A stretch of DNA of 64,000 nucleotides, from the NCBI RefSeq assembly GCF_000317555.1, contig NC_020051.1:124001-188000 (forward strand), in the 5' to 3' direction. The position numbers and the translations under genes were made by a program. The notes under the pieces are model-generated. The model was not told the origin of the DNA. It did no database searches and worked only from the letters and a program-made list of their open reading frames with translations. This DNA is from Gloeocapsa sp. PCC 7428. GTDB lineage: Bacteria; Cyanobacteriota; Cyanobacteriia; Cyanobacteriales; Chroococcidiopsidaceae. Shown piece by piece: positions 17,805 through 25,475 of this stretch; position 1 is the first letter of the stretch; every line of letters starts with the position of its first letter.

Positions 17805-18434
17805 ATGTCATTAATTACCATCCCTCAACTTAACCAAATAATTGCTAAGAACCGACTTCTACCCGTTGTAAAAGATGATAATGCAACCAAACAAGACGAA
17901 GCTAATTTTCAGCTTGTCATGAAACAGATGTTTCTAGGGCTACCCGTTGAACCCTTGTTAAGGGTTCACCCACACATGGGGCGCTGGATGCGTCAGATGA
18001 AAAAACTTGCTCCCGAATTGTTTCAACCCAAAAGGAAACTACTGATTGATACCCAGATTGTTGCACCTCTTGCCGAGAACGCATTTATTCAAGTTCATAC
18101 TAATCTGGGGTTCAGGCGTGGCATTCCTAGGCTCTACGAGTGGGCAGTTCGCCGTCCAAAGTTAATTTGGCAAGACAGAATTAAGCTGTGGGCAGCGTGC
18201 GAGCAATACTCTGTGTCCCCCCAGCTAGTGCAACTTATCATCTTAGCCCTACATCCCTCCAAACCAGTTTGTAGAGTGAAGATAGGTTGGAACCAAGAGC
18301 AACACGCTCAAACCCAGCTATGGTTGAGTCAGATCGTTAACCAGTCCCTTGAAGAAACCCCAGTACGACCACAAGTTGAGCAGTCTATAACACCAATGCT
18401 AGACTTGGAAACGATCCCAGAGGTTACAATCTAG
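17805..18434 (+). CDS. Hypothetical protein
   Basis: The 209-residue protein is not recognised. It is mostly helical by composition, with Trp-containing segments (MGRWMRQMKKLAPELF, RLYEWAVRRPKLIWQDRIKLW) and an Arg/Gln/Lys-rich C-terminal third. It has no signal peptide or membrane segment. It sits alone between a terminator and the MNT/HEPN module. The start is the first ATG; no strong ribosome-binding site is seen. Its coding character looks real (long frame, ordinary amino-acid mix) but nothing in it points to a function. Confidence 0.6.
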   Translation: MSLITIPQLNQIIAKNRLLPVVKDDNATKQDEANFQLVMKQMFLGLPVEPLLRVHPHMGRWMRQMKKLAPELFQPKRKLLIDTQIVAPLAENAFIQVHTNLGFRRGIPRLYEWAVRRPKLIWQDRIKLWAACEQYSVSPQLVQLIILALHPSKPVCRVKIGWNQEQHAQTQLWLSQIVNQSLEETPVRPQVEQSITPMLDLETIPEVTI

Positions 18435-18672
18435 TTTGGCAGCACGGCACACTCTCTTAAAGACCCAGACCAATGCTAAACGCTTTCGCCAACACAACTG
18501 CAAGTGTATGCTTCAGGGTCGTGCTGGGAGCGTTACTAGAAAAGCTGAGCGGTGCGATCGCCACCGCCGATTCAACTTCTTAATTCCAGTTTTGCTCTAG
18601 CTATTAGCCCCAGGCACGACTTAGGTTGATTCACGGAGTACGAACAACGAGTAATAATTAAAAATCGCAGTT

Positions 18673-19404
18673 ATGAACCCTGTTGAAAAGCCTCAAAAAG
18701 CTCCAAAGCAAACAAGCATTCTAGAAGTTGCTGCCTCAAACACTCTACCTTCAGCACAAGCAGAGCTAAAACCGTTGAGTGCGGAGGAAGCGATAATCAA
18801 GCTTGTGAGTTTAGCTCCCGATTACCCCAAGTTTAGCATCAAATCACTAGCAATATTTGGCTCCGTAGCACGGAACGAAGCTCGACCTAATAGCGACGCC
18901 GACGTAGATATTTTAGTAGAATTTTTTACTGAGCCGACATTTGATATGTACATAGATTTGAAACTACACTTAGAAACACTACTCAAAAGAAAAGTAAATT
19001 TAACAGATTTAAAGATGCTCAGACCAGAAATTATTCCAAAGGTTATGGAGGATGCTATTCCTATTAACTTAGTTCAATTTGATAGGGAAAGCCAGCCTCA
19101 AAATCACAGTATTCCTAGCCCAGAAGAAGTGATAATTTCAATTATTAGAAACTCCGAGCAGATTGCTCAATTTGGAGTAAAAGCTATAGCACTATTCGGC
19201 TCTGTAGCACGGGACGAAGCTCGACCAGATAGTGATGTAGACATCTTGGTGGAGTTTGAAGGAACGCCAACTTTTCGGAACTATGTAAAACTCAATCGCT
19301 ATCTAGAAGACTTATTAGGGAGAAAAGTTGATTTAGTTGATTGGGATACGCTCAGACCAGAAATTCGTTCTAATGTAGAAAAGGACATCATCCCCATTGC
19401 GTGA
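18673..19404 (+). CDS. Tandem MntA-type nucleotidyltransferase antitoxin (two fused domains)
   Basis: The 243-residue protein contains two copies of a minimal nucleotidyltransferase, each about 95 residues. Copy 1 has FGSVARNEARPNSDADVDIL and copy 2 has FGSVARDEARPDSDVDILVE; both fit the GSx10DxD active-site pattern, copy 1 with two extra residues after it. Each copy ends with a similar LRPEI...IPI motif. Single-domain MntA antitoxins AMPylate the tyrosine of HepT toxins. Here the HepT-like gene follows with an eight-base overlap, so the pair is a probable type VII toxin-antitoxin system. The internal duplication is unusual and makes the protein about twice the usual length. Confidence 0.9.
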   Translation: MNPVEKPQKAPKQTSILEVAASNTLPSAQAELKPLSAEEAIIKLVSLAPDYPKFSIKSLAIFGSVARNEARPNSDADVDILVEFFTEPTFDMYIDLKLHLETLLKRKVNLTDLKMLRPEIIPKVMEDAIPINLVQFDRESQPQNHSIPSPEEVIISIIRNSEQIAQFGVKAIALFGSVARDEARPDSDVDILVEFEGTPTFRNYVKLNRYLEDLLGRKVDLVDWDTLRPEIRSNVEKDIIPIA

Positions 19405-20158
19405 TTACAGATTGTATTTAGAAGATATTATCAAAAGCATTAATAAGATTCAGCGCTACACTTGCAGTATGAGCTTTGATGACTTCATAGCTGACGAACG
19501 TACTTTTGATGCGGTGGCTCGCAATCTAGAAATAATTGGGGAGGCTGTTTTAAACATACCCAAAGAAGTATGCGAACGCTATCCAGAAGTTGAGTGGCAA
19601 GACATTGGCAGATTACGAAATCTCTTAGCTCATGGTTATTTTAAAGTAAGAGAAGCAGTAATCTGGGATATTGTGCAAAATGACGTTCCGCTCTTGCAAG
19701 AACCAGTTAAGCGGATTTTAAAGCTAGAAAGTACGCCAGAATCGATGGCTAGCACAGAGTCCACTCAAGTATCATACAAACCTCAACGATCTATAGAACA
19801 ACAATCAAGCTCTACAGATTTTAACACTAGATCCATATACCCACCCCAACGGGAACGAGCAGCAGCGATCGTACCTATTGCTCGCCGTTTATTAGAAGCA
19901 GGGCGTGCTCCCTACGCTTTGGTTCCGACTCAAGAAACCGGTCCAAGTCTAGAAGAATTAGAAACAAAAGATTACAAGCTGACGCTCGACAATCAAGCAA
20001 AAACCTTGCTAATTTCTGCCATAGACGAACGTGGAATATTGATAAAAGTTAATCTGGCAGAGCCAACTGAAAAATTAGAATTAGCTAAGAATCTCACGCC
20101 TAAAGATGTTAATAAGTGGTTGCAAATCAAACAGGATTTGGATAAGCGATCGCAATAA
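19397..20158 (+). CDS. HepT-like HEPN toxin fused to an extra C-terminal domain
   Basis: The 253-residue frame begins at a TTG inside the end of the antitoxin gene. Residues 1-115 are a HEPN (DUF86) domain with the toxin motif RNLLAHGY: R74, H79 and Y81, the Rx4HxY ribonuclease site whose Tyr is the AMPylation target in HepT. HepT proteins normally stop near residue 140. Here a linker and a further region of about 100 residues follow (RAAAIVPIARRLLEAGRAPY, DYKLTLDNQAKTLLISAIDE, and a closing LTPKDVNKWLQ). From memory, similar tails end some cyanobacterial plasmid mobilisation proteins; this is a weak recollection. The fusion could tether the toxin to a plasmid complex, or be a fusion by accident. 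Downstream frame +2 continues in coding style to 20265. Confidence 0.8.
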   Translation: MRDYRLYLEDIIKSINKIQRYTCSMSFDDFIADERTFDAVARNLEIIGEAVLNIPKEVCERYPEVEWQDIGRLRNLLAHGYFKVREAVIWDIVQNDVPLLQEPVKRILKLESTPESMASTESTQVSYKPQRSIEQQSSSTDFNTRSIYPPQRERAAAIVPIARRLLEAGRAPYALVPTQETGPSLEELETKDYKLTLDNQAKTLLISAIDERGILIKVNLAEPTEKLELAKNLTPKDVNKWLQIKQDLDKRSQ

Positions 20159-20353
20159 AAAAGACTCAACAACAATTAGACTTGTCAAATTCTCCAGCAA
20201 AACTGCACCAAGCATTCAACCAGACAGCACAACACCTACAGAGTCTAGTAGGATTACCGCTTTGATTGCTAAAAACTGCGACCTGTTGCCGCATTGCTGC
20301 TAAATAGATAGTAAATTAAAAGATGCACCAGCAAAACTGTTTTAACTAAAGCA

Positions 20354-20719
20354 ATGCGACAAACCACTCAAACCACTCAACCTGTTCGAGTTCAGCAGTC
20401 TGTTTTAGTCAAGTGGATTGTCAAAGGTCGTAGCCTCATGGTGCAAAACCGAGTTCTTAATGTAACTAACTGTCAAATTGTTTTCTATCCACAAGCGTTG
20501 ACAGAACTAGTAAAAGGAGATGTGGTCGAATCAGTGGAGTTTTGGTATCGCTATCCAGTTGCAGGTGCAACTTTATGTATCCCAAACCCTGAAACGGGCT
20601 TGCTTCGTCCTGCTAAAAGCACAGAGTTATTCAAGGTGAGCAATAGTCACAAGCAATGGGTTGTTCAATTTACAGGCAAAACAGCACGGATAATTCGCAG
20701 GCTCTACAAGCAGCTTTAA
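20354..20719 (+). CDS. Hypothetical protein
   Basis: The 121-residue protein is not recognised. After a Thr/Gln-rich start it has a beta-rich core (VKWIVKGRSLMVQNRVLNVT, VESVEFWYRYPVAGATLCIP) and a basic C-terminus (KTARIIRRLYKQL). There is no membrane segment. It converges on the coupling-protein gene, with 17 bp between the stops. Confidence 0.6.
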   Translation: MRQTTQTTQPVRVQQSVLVKWIVKGRSLMVQNRVLNVTNCQIVFYPQALTELVKGDVVESVEFWYRYPVAGATLCIPNPETGLLRPAKSTELFKVSNSHKQWVVQFTGKTARIIRRLYKQL

Positions 20720-20736
20720 CCTACTAGAATGATTTT

Positions 20737-22707
20737 CTAACTTGCTTCTTGTCCAGTGTCAGGTGCGATGAAGTCTAGAGCATTAACATTAGAGCGTGGA
20801 GTGCGCTCAGCCGAAAATCGTTTTGGTGTAGTCCCCCGTGGTGGTGCAGCTGAGGGTGGTGGGGTTTGACTGCCCTCTTCTGGTGGATCAGGCAACAACT
20901 TCTTGGCGTGTTCTACCCGTAAAAGCAGTTCTCGTGTGAGTTTTTCCGGATCGGGTGGTGGCACTCGTCTTGAGAGCGCAGGTCGCACGTGAGAATCCCA
21001 CAACTGCTCGCACTCTTCTGCTCGTGTTTCATCTGACTTAGGAACCGGAATTTTCAGTGCGTAAGGAACCGAACCCTCTTTACCTACTCGGTAACCAGGG
21101 TTGGTAATCACGCACCAACCTTCAGTGAACTTCAAGATTTGGTCTACCGTAAATAGAGGAATTTTTTGCAGTGACTCGTTCCAGCTTACCGACTGCGAGT
21201 TTGCCGAGCTACTTGTAGAGCGATTTTTCAGCTTAATTTCTTTTTCCCCGTACCGCTTGGAATACTCTTCAGCGGTTTTAGCATCGCCAGGGTTGAAGAG
21301 GATGTGAGTAGAACATGCCGATGCGATCGCAGCGCCCATCTTCTCTCCGTAAGTTTCGTAGAGCTGGTTGAGCGACTGAATTCCTAACACGAAGCAACCG
21401 CCATTAGAACGGTACTCGTTAATCCACTGCGGCAGCTTATCCAACTTAATTGACGGTAACTCATCTAAGAAGATGGCGAGCGGGTCGCGTCGGGGTACAG
21501 ACAAGTTGGAAACAATGCACAAGTGAATAGCTGCTGCTAACAACGGTCCAATCACTGTGCGGCGTTCGTCATCGAGTTTGAAAATAATCAGCTGCTTGCC
21601 TTCAATCCGTTTTGGAATTGTAGAACTGCCCATAAATGCGTGCAGCAGGTCAGCCTGGATGAATGAAGAAAAAGTACCTGTCGCCGTAGTCTGAATGCCT
21701 GCAACAGTTTTCTCAGCATCCTTACTTGATAAAAATTGGTTGAAACTGGTTGCGATCCATTCGTCAATTTGTTTTTGTTGCACGGCATAGTCTAAACGTT
21801 TGACTAGTCCAGGCAAGCGCAGAATCGCATAAAGCATCGCCATGTCATGAAACTTGGCTTCAGGGCTTTTCACTAGCTGAAGTAAGCCTTTAGCTAGCAA
21901 ATCCCCAGCTTTAGAAAAGAATTCATCTGTTTTACCGCCACTTGATGCATTGCGGTTGATGACCTGCGCTAATTCTCCTGCCATGACGGAGTCTCGTTCA
22001 TCTCGCAGGAAGTCTAACGGGTTAAGGATATCGCTAAACGGTTCGCCAGGAGCAAACACAAATACTTTATAGCCATAGCGGGCAGCCAAGGGTGCGTGCA
22101 ACCGCATTTGGTCTCCTTTCTTGTCGTAGATTATTGTGGGTATCCCTTGAGCAAACGCACTTTCGATCGCTCGATCAATGCAGCCAAATGTTTTACCAGA
22201 ACCTGGCGCACCAATCGCAAGCATACTCCGCTGGGCATCGGGGAGCCAAACCGTAGGCGATACCCCTAGCATAGTTTGTAGTCGAGCAACGAATCCTTTA
22301 CCTGTACCATTCCACCAGTAGCGAGGCATACCACACCACAGAGTCATGCGGTTATGGGCAGGCTTTTTTGGTGAGCTAGGCTCAGATTTTTTAGTCTTAG
22401 AACTAGTTGGTTGGACAGCATTTTCAGTTTGCGTTCTAGCAGAACGATTGTAAATTTGCAAATCCCGAACAATGTTTATTTGCTTGAGTGCCAGATTAGT
22501 CGCTGAAAGCTTTTCTGAAATACCTGCCAGCCGTCCAGTGGAAATCTTGCCCTTAGTGCTACCTGCCACGCGGAAGAGCGCCACTAGAAACAGCAGTCCC
22601 CCAATCATAGCCAAGCCTTCAGGGGTATTGTACTTTTGAAATATTTTGCCTAAGTCAATTGACGCCAGCGTTGGAGATGGCGCGACTTCATAAGTCAGAT
22701 GATTCAC
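20737..22707 (-). CDS. traG: Type IV coupling protein, TraG/TraD/VirD4 family
   Basis: The 656-residue protein has one N-terminal hydrophobic segment (GLAMIGGLLFLVALFRVAG, about 31-49), a charged linker, Walker A IGAPGSGKTFG (K172) and Walker B LAIFLDELPS (D415, E416), then YRSNGGCFVLGIQSLNQLYE and a Pro-rich C-terminal tail. These are features of VirD4-type ATPases, which bring the relaxase-DNA complex to a type IV secretion channel at the inner membrane. It has one membrane segment where most family members have two. The relaxase is 11 kb away in the window, so the transfer genes are dispersed. Its promoter lies in the 170 bp shared with the divergent gene at 22879. Confidence 0.9.
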   Translation of the reverse strand: MNHLTYEVAPSPTLASIDLGKIFQKYNTPEGLAMIGGLLFLVALFRVAGSTKGKISTGRLAGISEKLSATNLALKQINIVRDLQIYNRSARTQTENAVQPTSSKTKKSEPSSPKKPAHNRMTLWCGMPRYWWNGTGKGFVARLQTMLGVSPTVWLPDAQRSMLAIGAPGSGKTFGCIDRAIESAFAQGIPTIIYDKKGDQMRLHAPLAARYGYKVFVFAPGEPFSDILNPLDFLRDERDSVMAGELAQVINRNASSGGKTDEFFSKAGDLLAKGLLQLVKSPEAKFHDMAMLYAILRLPGLVKRLDYAVQQKQIDEWIATSFNQFLSSKDAEKTVAGIQTTATGTFSSFIQADLLHAFMGSSTIPKRIEGKQLIIFKLDDERRTVIGPLLAAAIHLCIVSNLSVPRRDPLAIFLDELPSIKLDKLPQWINEYRSNGGCFVLGIQSLNQLYETYGEKMGAAIASACSTHILFNPGDAKTAEEYSKRYGEKEIKLKNRSTSSSANSQSVSWNESLQKIPLFTVDQILKFTEGWCVITNPGYRVGKEGSVPYALKIPVPKSDETRAEECEQLWDSHVRPALSRRVPPPDPEKLTRELLLRVEHAKKLLPDPPEEGSQTPPPSAAPPRGTTPKRFSAERTPRSNVNALDFIAPDTGQEAS

Positions 22708-22878
22708 GGTAGTAAAAAAACTTTTGTTGCTAATTATACCCAGTATTAATCATGATGCACTTCCTGCACGTAAAGCTTTGTTGAAATTTTGATAATCATA
22801 GCAATACTGCGTGCATTCAGTTAAGCGATCAAATTAACGGCTAACGCCTTTTTATTAGGCAGAATTACTAGCATAAAT

Positions 22879-23964
22879 ATGGCTCGAACCAGCAAATCAA
22901 CCTCCAATCGCTCTGTACGCAATAATTCGGCAAAGCCATCAGCAAGAGCCGCATCTTCTGGTGCATCCCAAGCCCAATCGAAGCAAGCATCAAAGCCTAA
23001 ACCCAAAGCGGCTAAAGTCGATCCCAACTACCAGCTTTCCCCAGAAGTACTCGGTGAAGAACACAACGAAGTTCATCCCCCCGATATGGCTTATGGCATT
23101 GTAGTTAATGATGAACCAGCTGGCATTCTCATCCCGCTCGATCAGTTGGAGGAAGCAGGTTGGACCAATCTCCCAGATGAAGATGACTTGACCACCTGCA
23201 AATTCGGCAAGAACCGAGTCACGGGACTGTTCCTCACCCAAGCCCGCGTGTTAATTCTGGGCAAACGTAAGGATTACATCCAAACAAAATCAGAGGGAGA
23301 CGAGTTACCTGAGTTCGTCGGCTTTTACGATGAAAAACGAGATGACTACGATCCAGAAACGATGGAAATCCGCTCGGATTATGCCTTTATCTTTCTGGAT
23401 GATGACAACCAACCCCTGCACACTGTTGCTGCGATCAAAATTAGCTGGCGCAAAATTGCTCGTAAGGAATTCAACAAAGCCATCCGCAAGTTCAGACGAC
23501 AACTGGAAAAGGCGTTTGTGGACTACTGTACCAAAAAGAAAATCCGAAATGCGTCCAGCAAGCCAATTACTTATTCTGGCAAGGGCGATGCGTGGCACGC
23601 CTGTGCTATCCTCGACCTCGAATTCGTAGCTGAAGACCGAGGCTCAGACCAAACTCATCCCTGTTGCATCACTGTCATTCGTAACAAACCTTCTTGGAAA
23701 ACCTTTGAGGAAATCTTCTACTTTGGTAGTGTCAACGCCTATCAGCAGCTAACAAGCCAGCGAGAGGAGATTATTGGTTTCATTGAAACTTCATCTCCTG
23801 TTCCGGTACTGCCTTCTAGCTCCAGCGAGCCAGAAGTAGCAGACTCAGACGAGTTTGATGAATCTGACGATGACTTCCTCGATGTAGAAGCCGAAGAGGT
23901 GCTTGACAACGATGAAGGGGATGAAGACGACGATGAGTTTGACTTCGAGGAGGACGAAGACTAA
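22879..23964 (+). CDS. Acidic-tailed plasmid protein, possible ssDNA-binding protein
   Basis: The 361-residue protein has three parts: a basic, Ser/Ala/Lys-rich N-terminus (1-50), a globular core (50-300), and a tail of about 50 residues made almost only of Asp and Glu, ending EFDFEEDED. Core plus acidic tail is the layout of single-stranded-DNA-binding proteins such as phage T7 gp2.5 and T4 gp32, whose tails recruit replication proteins; I cannot see an OB-fold signature, so this is an inference. The core (ending WKTFEEIFYFGSVNAYQQLT) resembles a cyanobacterial plasmid family, possibly DUF5895 from memory. It is divergent from traG. Confidence 0.5.
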   Translation: MARTSKSTSNRSVRNNSAKPSARAASSGASQAQSKQASKPKPKAAKVDPNYQLSPEVLGEEHNEVHPPDMAYGIVVNDEPAGILIPLDQLEEAGWTNLPDEDDLTTCKFGKNRVTGLFLTQARVLILGKRKDYIQTKSEGDELPEFVGFYDEKRDDYDPETMEIRSDYAFIFLDDDNQPLHTVAAIKISWRKIARKEFNKAIRKFRRQLEKAFVDYCTKKKIRNASSKPITYSGKGDAWHACAILDLEFVAEDRGSDQTHPCCITVIRNKPSWKTFEEIFYFGSVNAYQQLTSQREEIIGFIETSSPVPVLPSSSSEPEVADSDEFDESDDDFLDVEAEEVLDNDEGDEDDDEFDFEEDED

Positions 23965-23977
23965 CTAGCACCGTTTA

Positions 23978-24015
23978 GTTAATTGGTTGTGGAAGGGCTT
24001 TCACAGCCAGTTAAC
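23978..24015. terminator. Long hairpin between convergent genes
   Basis: GTTAATTGGTTGTG (23978-23991) pairs with CACAGCCAGTTAAC (24002-24015) with two G-T mismatches, around a ten-base loop, 13 bases after the acidic protein's stop. It lacks a T run, so it may be a processing or stability hairpin rather than a strong terminator. Confidence 0.45.
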
Positions 24016-24200
24016 TTCAGGAGAGTTTTGCTGCTGAGCGATCGCCACATTTATTTTGCTACTGACTCCTGCTTTAACCATCTTCAAAAGAGAGTAACGC
24101 GCTTTTGTGGAATGATTATTACAATGTCAACTAAGCCCCCAGTTTATCGTGGGAGAACGTGAATTGTGCCCATACAAATGAATGACTTACTTAATGTAAA

Positions 24201-24962
24201 TTAACGAACTGTACTTGAATTGCGTGAATAACGCGATTTAGAAGAAATTGGGGATGGAGATTTTGTAGATGTTGAATTGGCGTTTTTCAACAGTACGCCA
24301 TCAACAGTTTGGTACTGCTGCCCGTTAAAGCACAGGTGAGTTTGGCGCACGAGCTGTTGCTGCGTTTTGTCAAGCTGAACCACTTCTAAGCAAGGCAACA
24401 CTTGGTTTTGTTGAGGTAGATCGCTAGCTTTAAATAAGGCTTGTCCATTCGGTAAATTGGGATCGAGGTAAACTGAAAAAACCTGAGTGGCTGGCTGATT
24501 TTTCCTTAACCACACACCGCTGTAGAGGCATCCTAATGCGCCACACAAGTCTGGCGTGTTGAAGTTGAGTACAACTAGTTTACCGTCACTGCCATTGACT
24601 TTCCAGCCTTGCATTGACTGAACGAGCTGCCCAACCGCTTTCCCACTTAATGTACTGTTTTGAGCAATGACTTGCTCTAACACGGGTTCAGGGACTAACG
24701 CGGCTGCTTGTTGCCAAGGAACACCACCGGCACCTACGCTGCATCCAGTGAGTCCTAACAGAGAAGAAATCAACAAAAAGAGTCCTAGCCCGATCCGAAA
24801 CCACCAAGCAAACCGCTTCAACCAAATAGGAGGTAGGGGTAGCTCGCTGCTGGTTTCGTTGGTTTTGCCCTTGCTAGAAGCTAACACCAGTTCAGCAGAA
24901 ACAGGCTGTGTTGCAGCATCAAATGGTTGTAAATTTAGCGATATCTGCGATTGCTGAGACAT
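24201..24962 (-). CDS. Membrane-anchored conjugation-associated protein
   Basis: The 253-residue protein starts at the ATG at 24962 (MSQQSQISLNLQPFDAATQP); the longer frame to 25049 overlaps the upstream gene. One hydrophobic segment (RIGLGLFLLISSLLGLTGC, about 55-75) follows a basic cytoplasmic stretch; LTGC looks like a lipobox but is far from the N-terminus. The remaining region is probably outside the membrane and contains paired cysteines (LCGALGCLY) and beta-strand-rich segments, ending in a Ser/Lys-rich tail. Not recognised. It is the last of three to four minus-strand genes that include a cell-wall hydrolase, so a part of the transfer apparatus is likely. Confidence 0.6.
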   Translation of the reverse strand: MSQQSQISLNLQPFDAATQPVSAELVLASSKGKTNETSSELPLPPIWLKRFAWWFRIGLGLFLLISSLLGLTGCSVGAGGVPWQQAAALVPEPVLEQVIAQNSTLSGKAVGQLVQSMQGWKVNGSDGKLVVLNFNTPDLCGALGCLYSGVWLRKNQPATQVFSVYLDPNLPNGQALFKASDLPQQNQVLPCLEVVQLDKTQQQLVRQTHLCFNGQQYQTVDGVLLKNANSTSTKSPSPISSKSRYSRNSSTVR

Positions 24963-24982
24963 AATCGTTTGGAGAAAGGTAA

Positions 24983-25468
24983 TTAATCCAAGGTTGCAGG
25001 TACAGCAATACCTAGCCGTTTCAGCGCCCAGGTTTCTTCCGCAAACCACTGCTCGGCGGATTCTGAAGCGGAGATTGCTTGTTGTTGGAGTGCCGATCTA
25101 CCCATTTCATTGAGTTCTTTGCGGTATCTTTGTAGAGTCAGTTGTTGTGCCACAGCTAAAGGCATCGAACCAGCTAGAGGAGTGCGATCGCCTGTGGGGT
25201 TGTAAAACAAGCGCTGGCAAGTTTTGCCTGTCGCTGCAACCACTAGGTCGGTTGCATCTTCATCCCCCTGCTCGTAAGCAGCCAAGAGATAGTAAGCTTG
25301 TGCTTGCAGTCTAGCAGTACCGATCTGTTCAACTCGCTCAAGCCCAAGGGGTGCGATACAAGTTTGATAAGAAGGTAGACGGGCTTGAGCTGAATGACAA
25401 AAGGCTGTTGCGATCGCGGTGGCTAGCCCCATCGCAAATAGCAGAATAATTCTGAAAATCTGATGCAT
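24983..25468 (-). CDS. Exported small protein of the transfer operon
   Basis: The 161-residue protein starts at the ATG at 25468; a TTG at 25486 is the alternative. A clear signal peptide (IILLFAMGLATAIATAFCHS, then AQA) suggests export with cleavage after AQA. The mature part has two cysteines (QTCIAPLG and KTCQRLF) and an Ala/Gln/Glu-rich helical body. The upstream hydrolase gene stops just seven bases before this ATG, so they share an mRNA. Not recognised; periplasmic role next to a peptidoglycan hydrolase. Confidence 0.6.
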   Translation of the reverse strand: MHQIFRIILLFAMGLATAIATAFCHSAQARLPSYQTCIAPLGLERVEQIGTARLQAQAYYLLAAYEQGDEDATDLVVAATGKTCQRLFYNPTGDRTPLAGSMPLAVAQQLTLQRYRKELNEMGRSALQQQAISASESAEQWFAEETWALKRLGIAVPATLD

Positions 25469-25475
25469 TGCTTCG

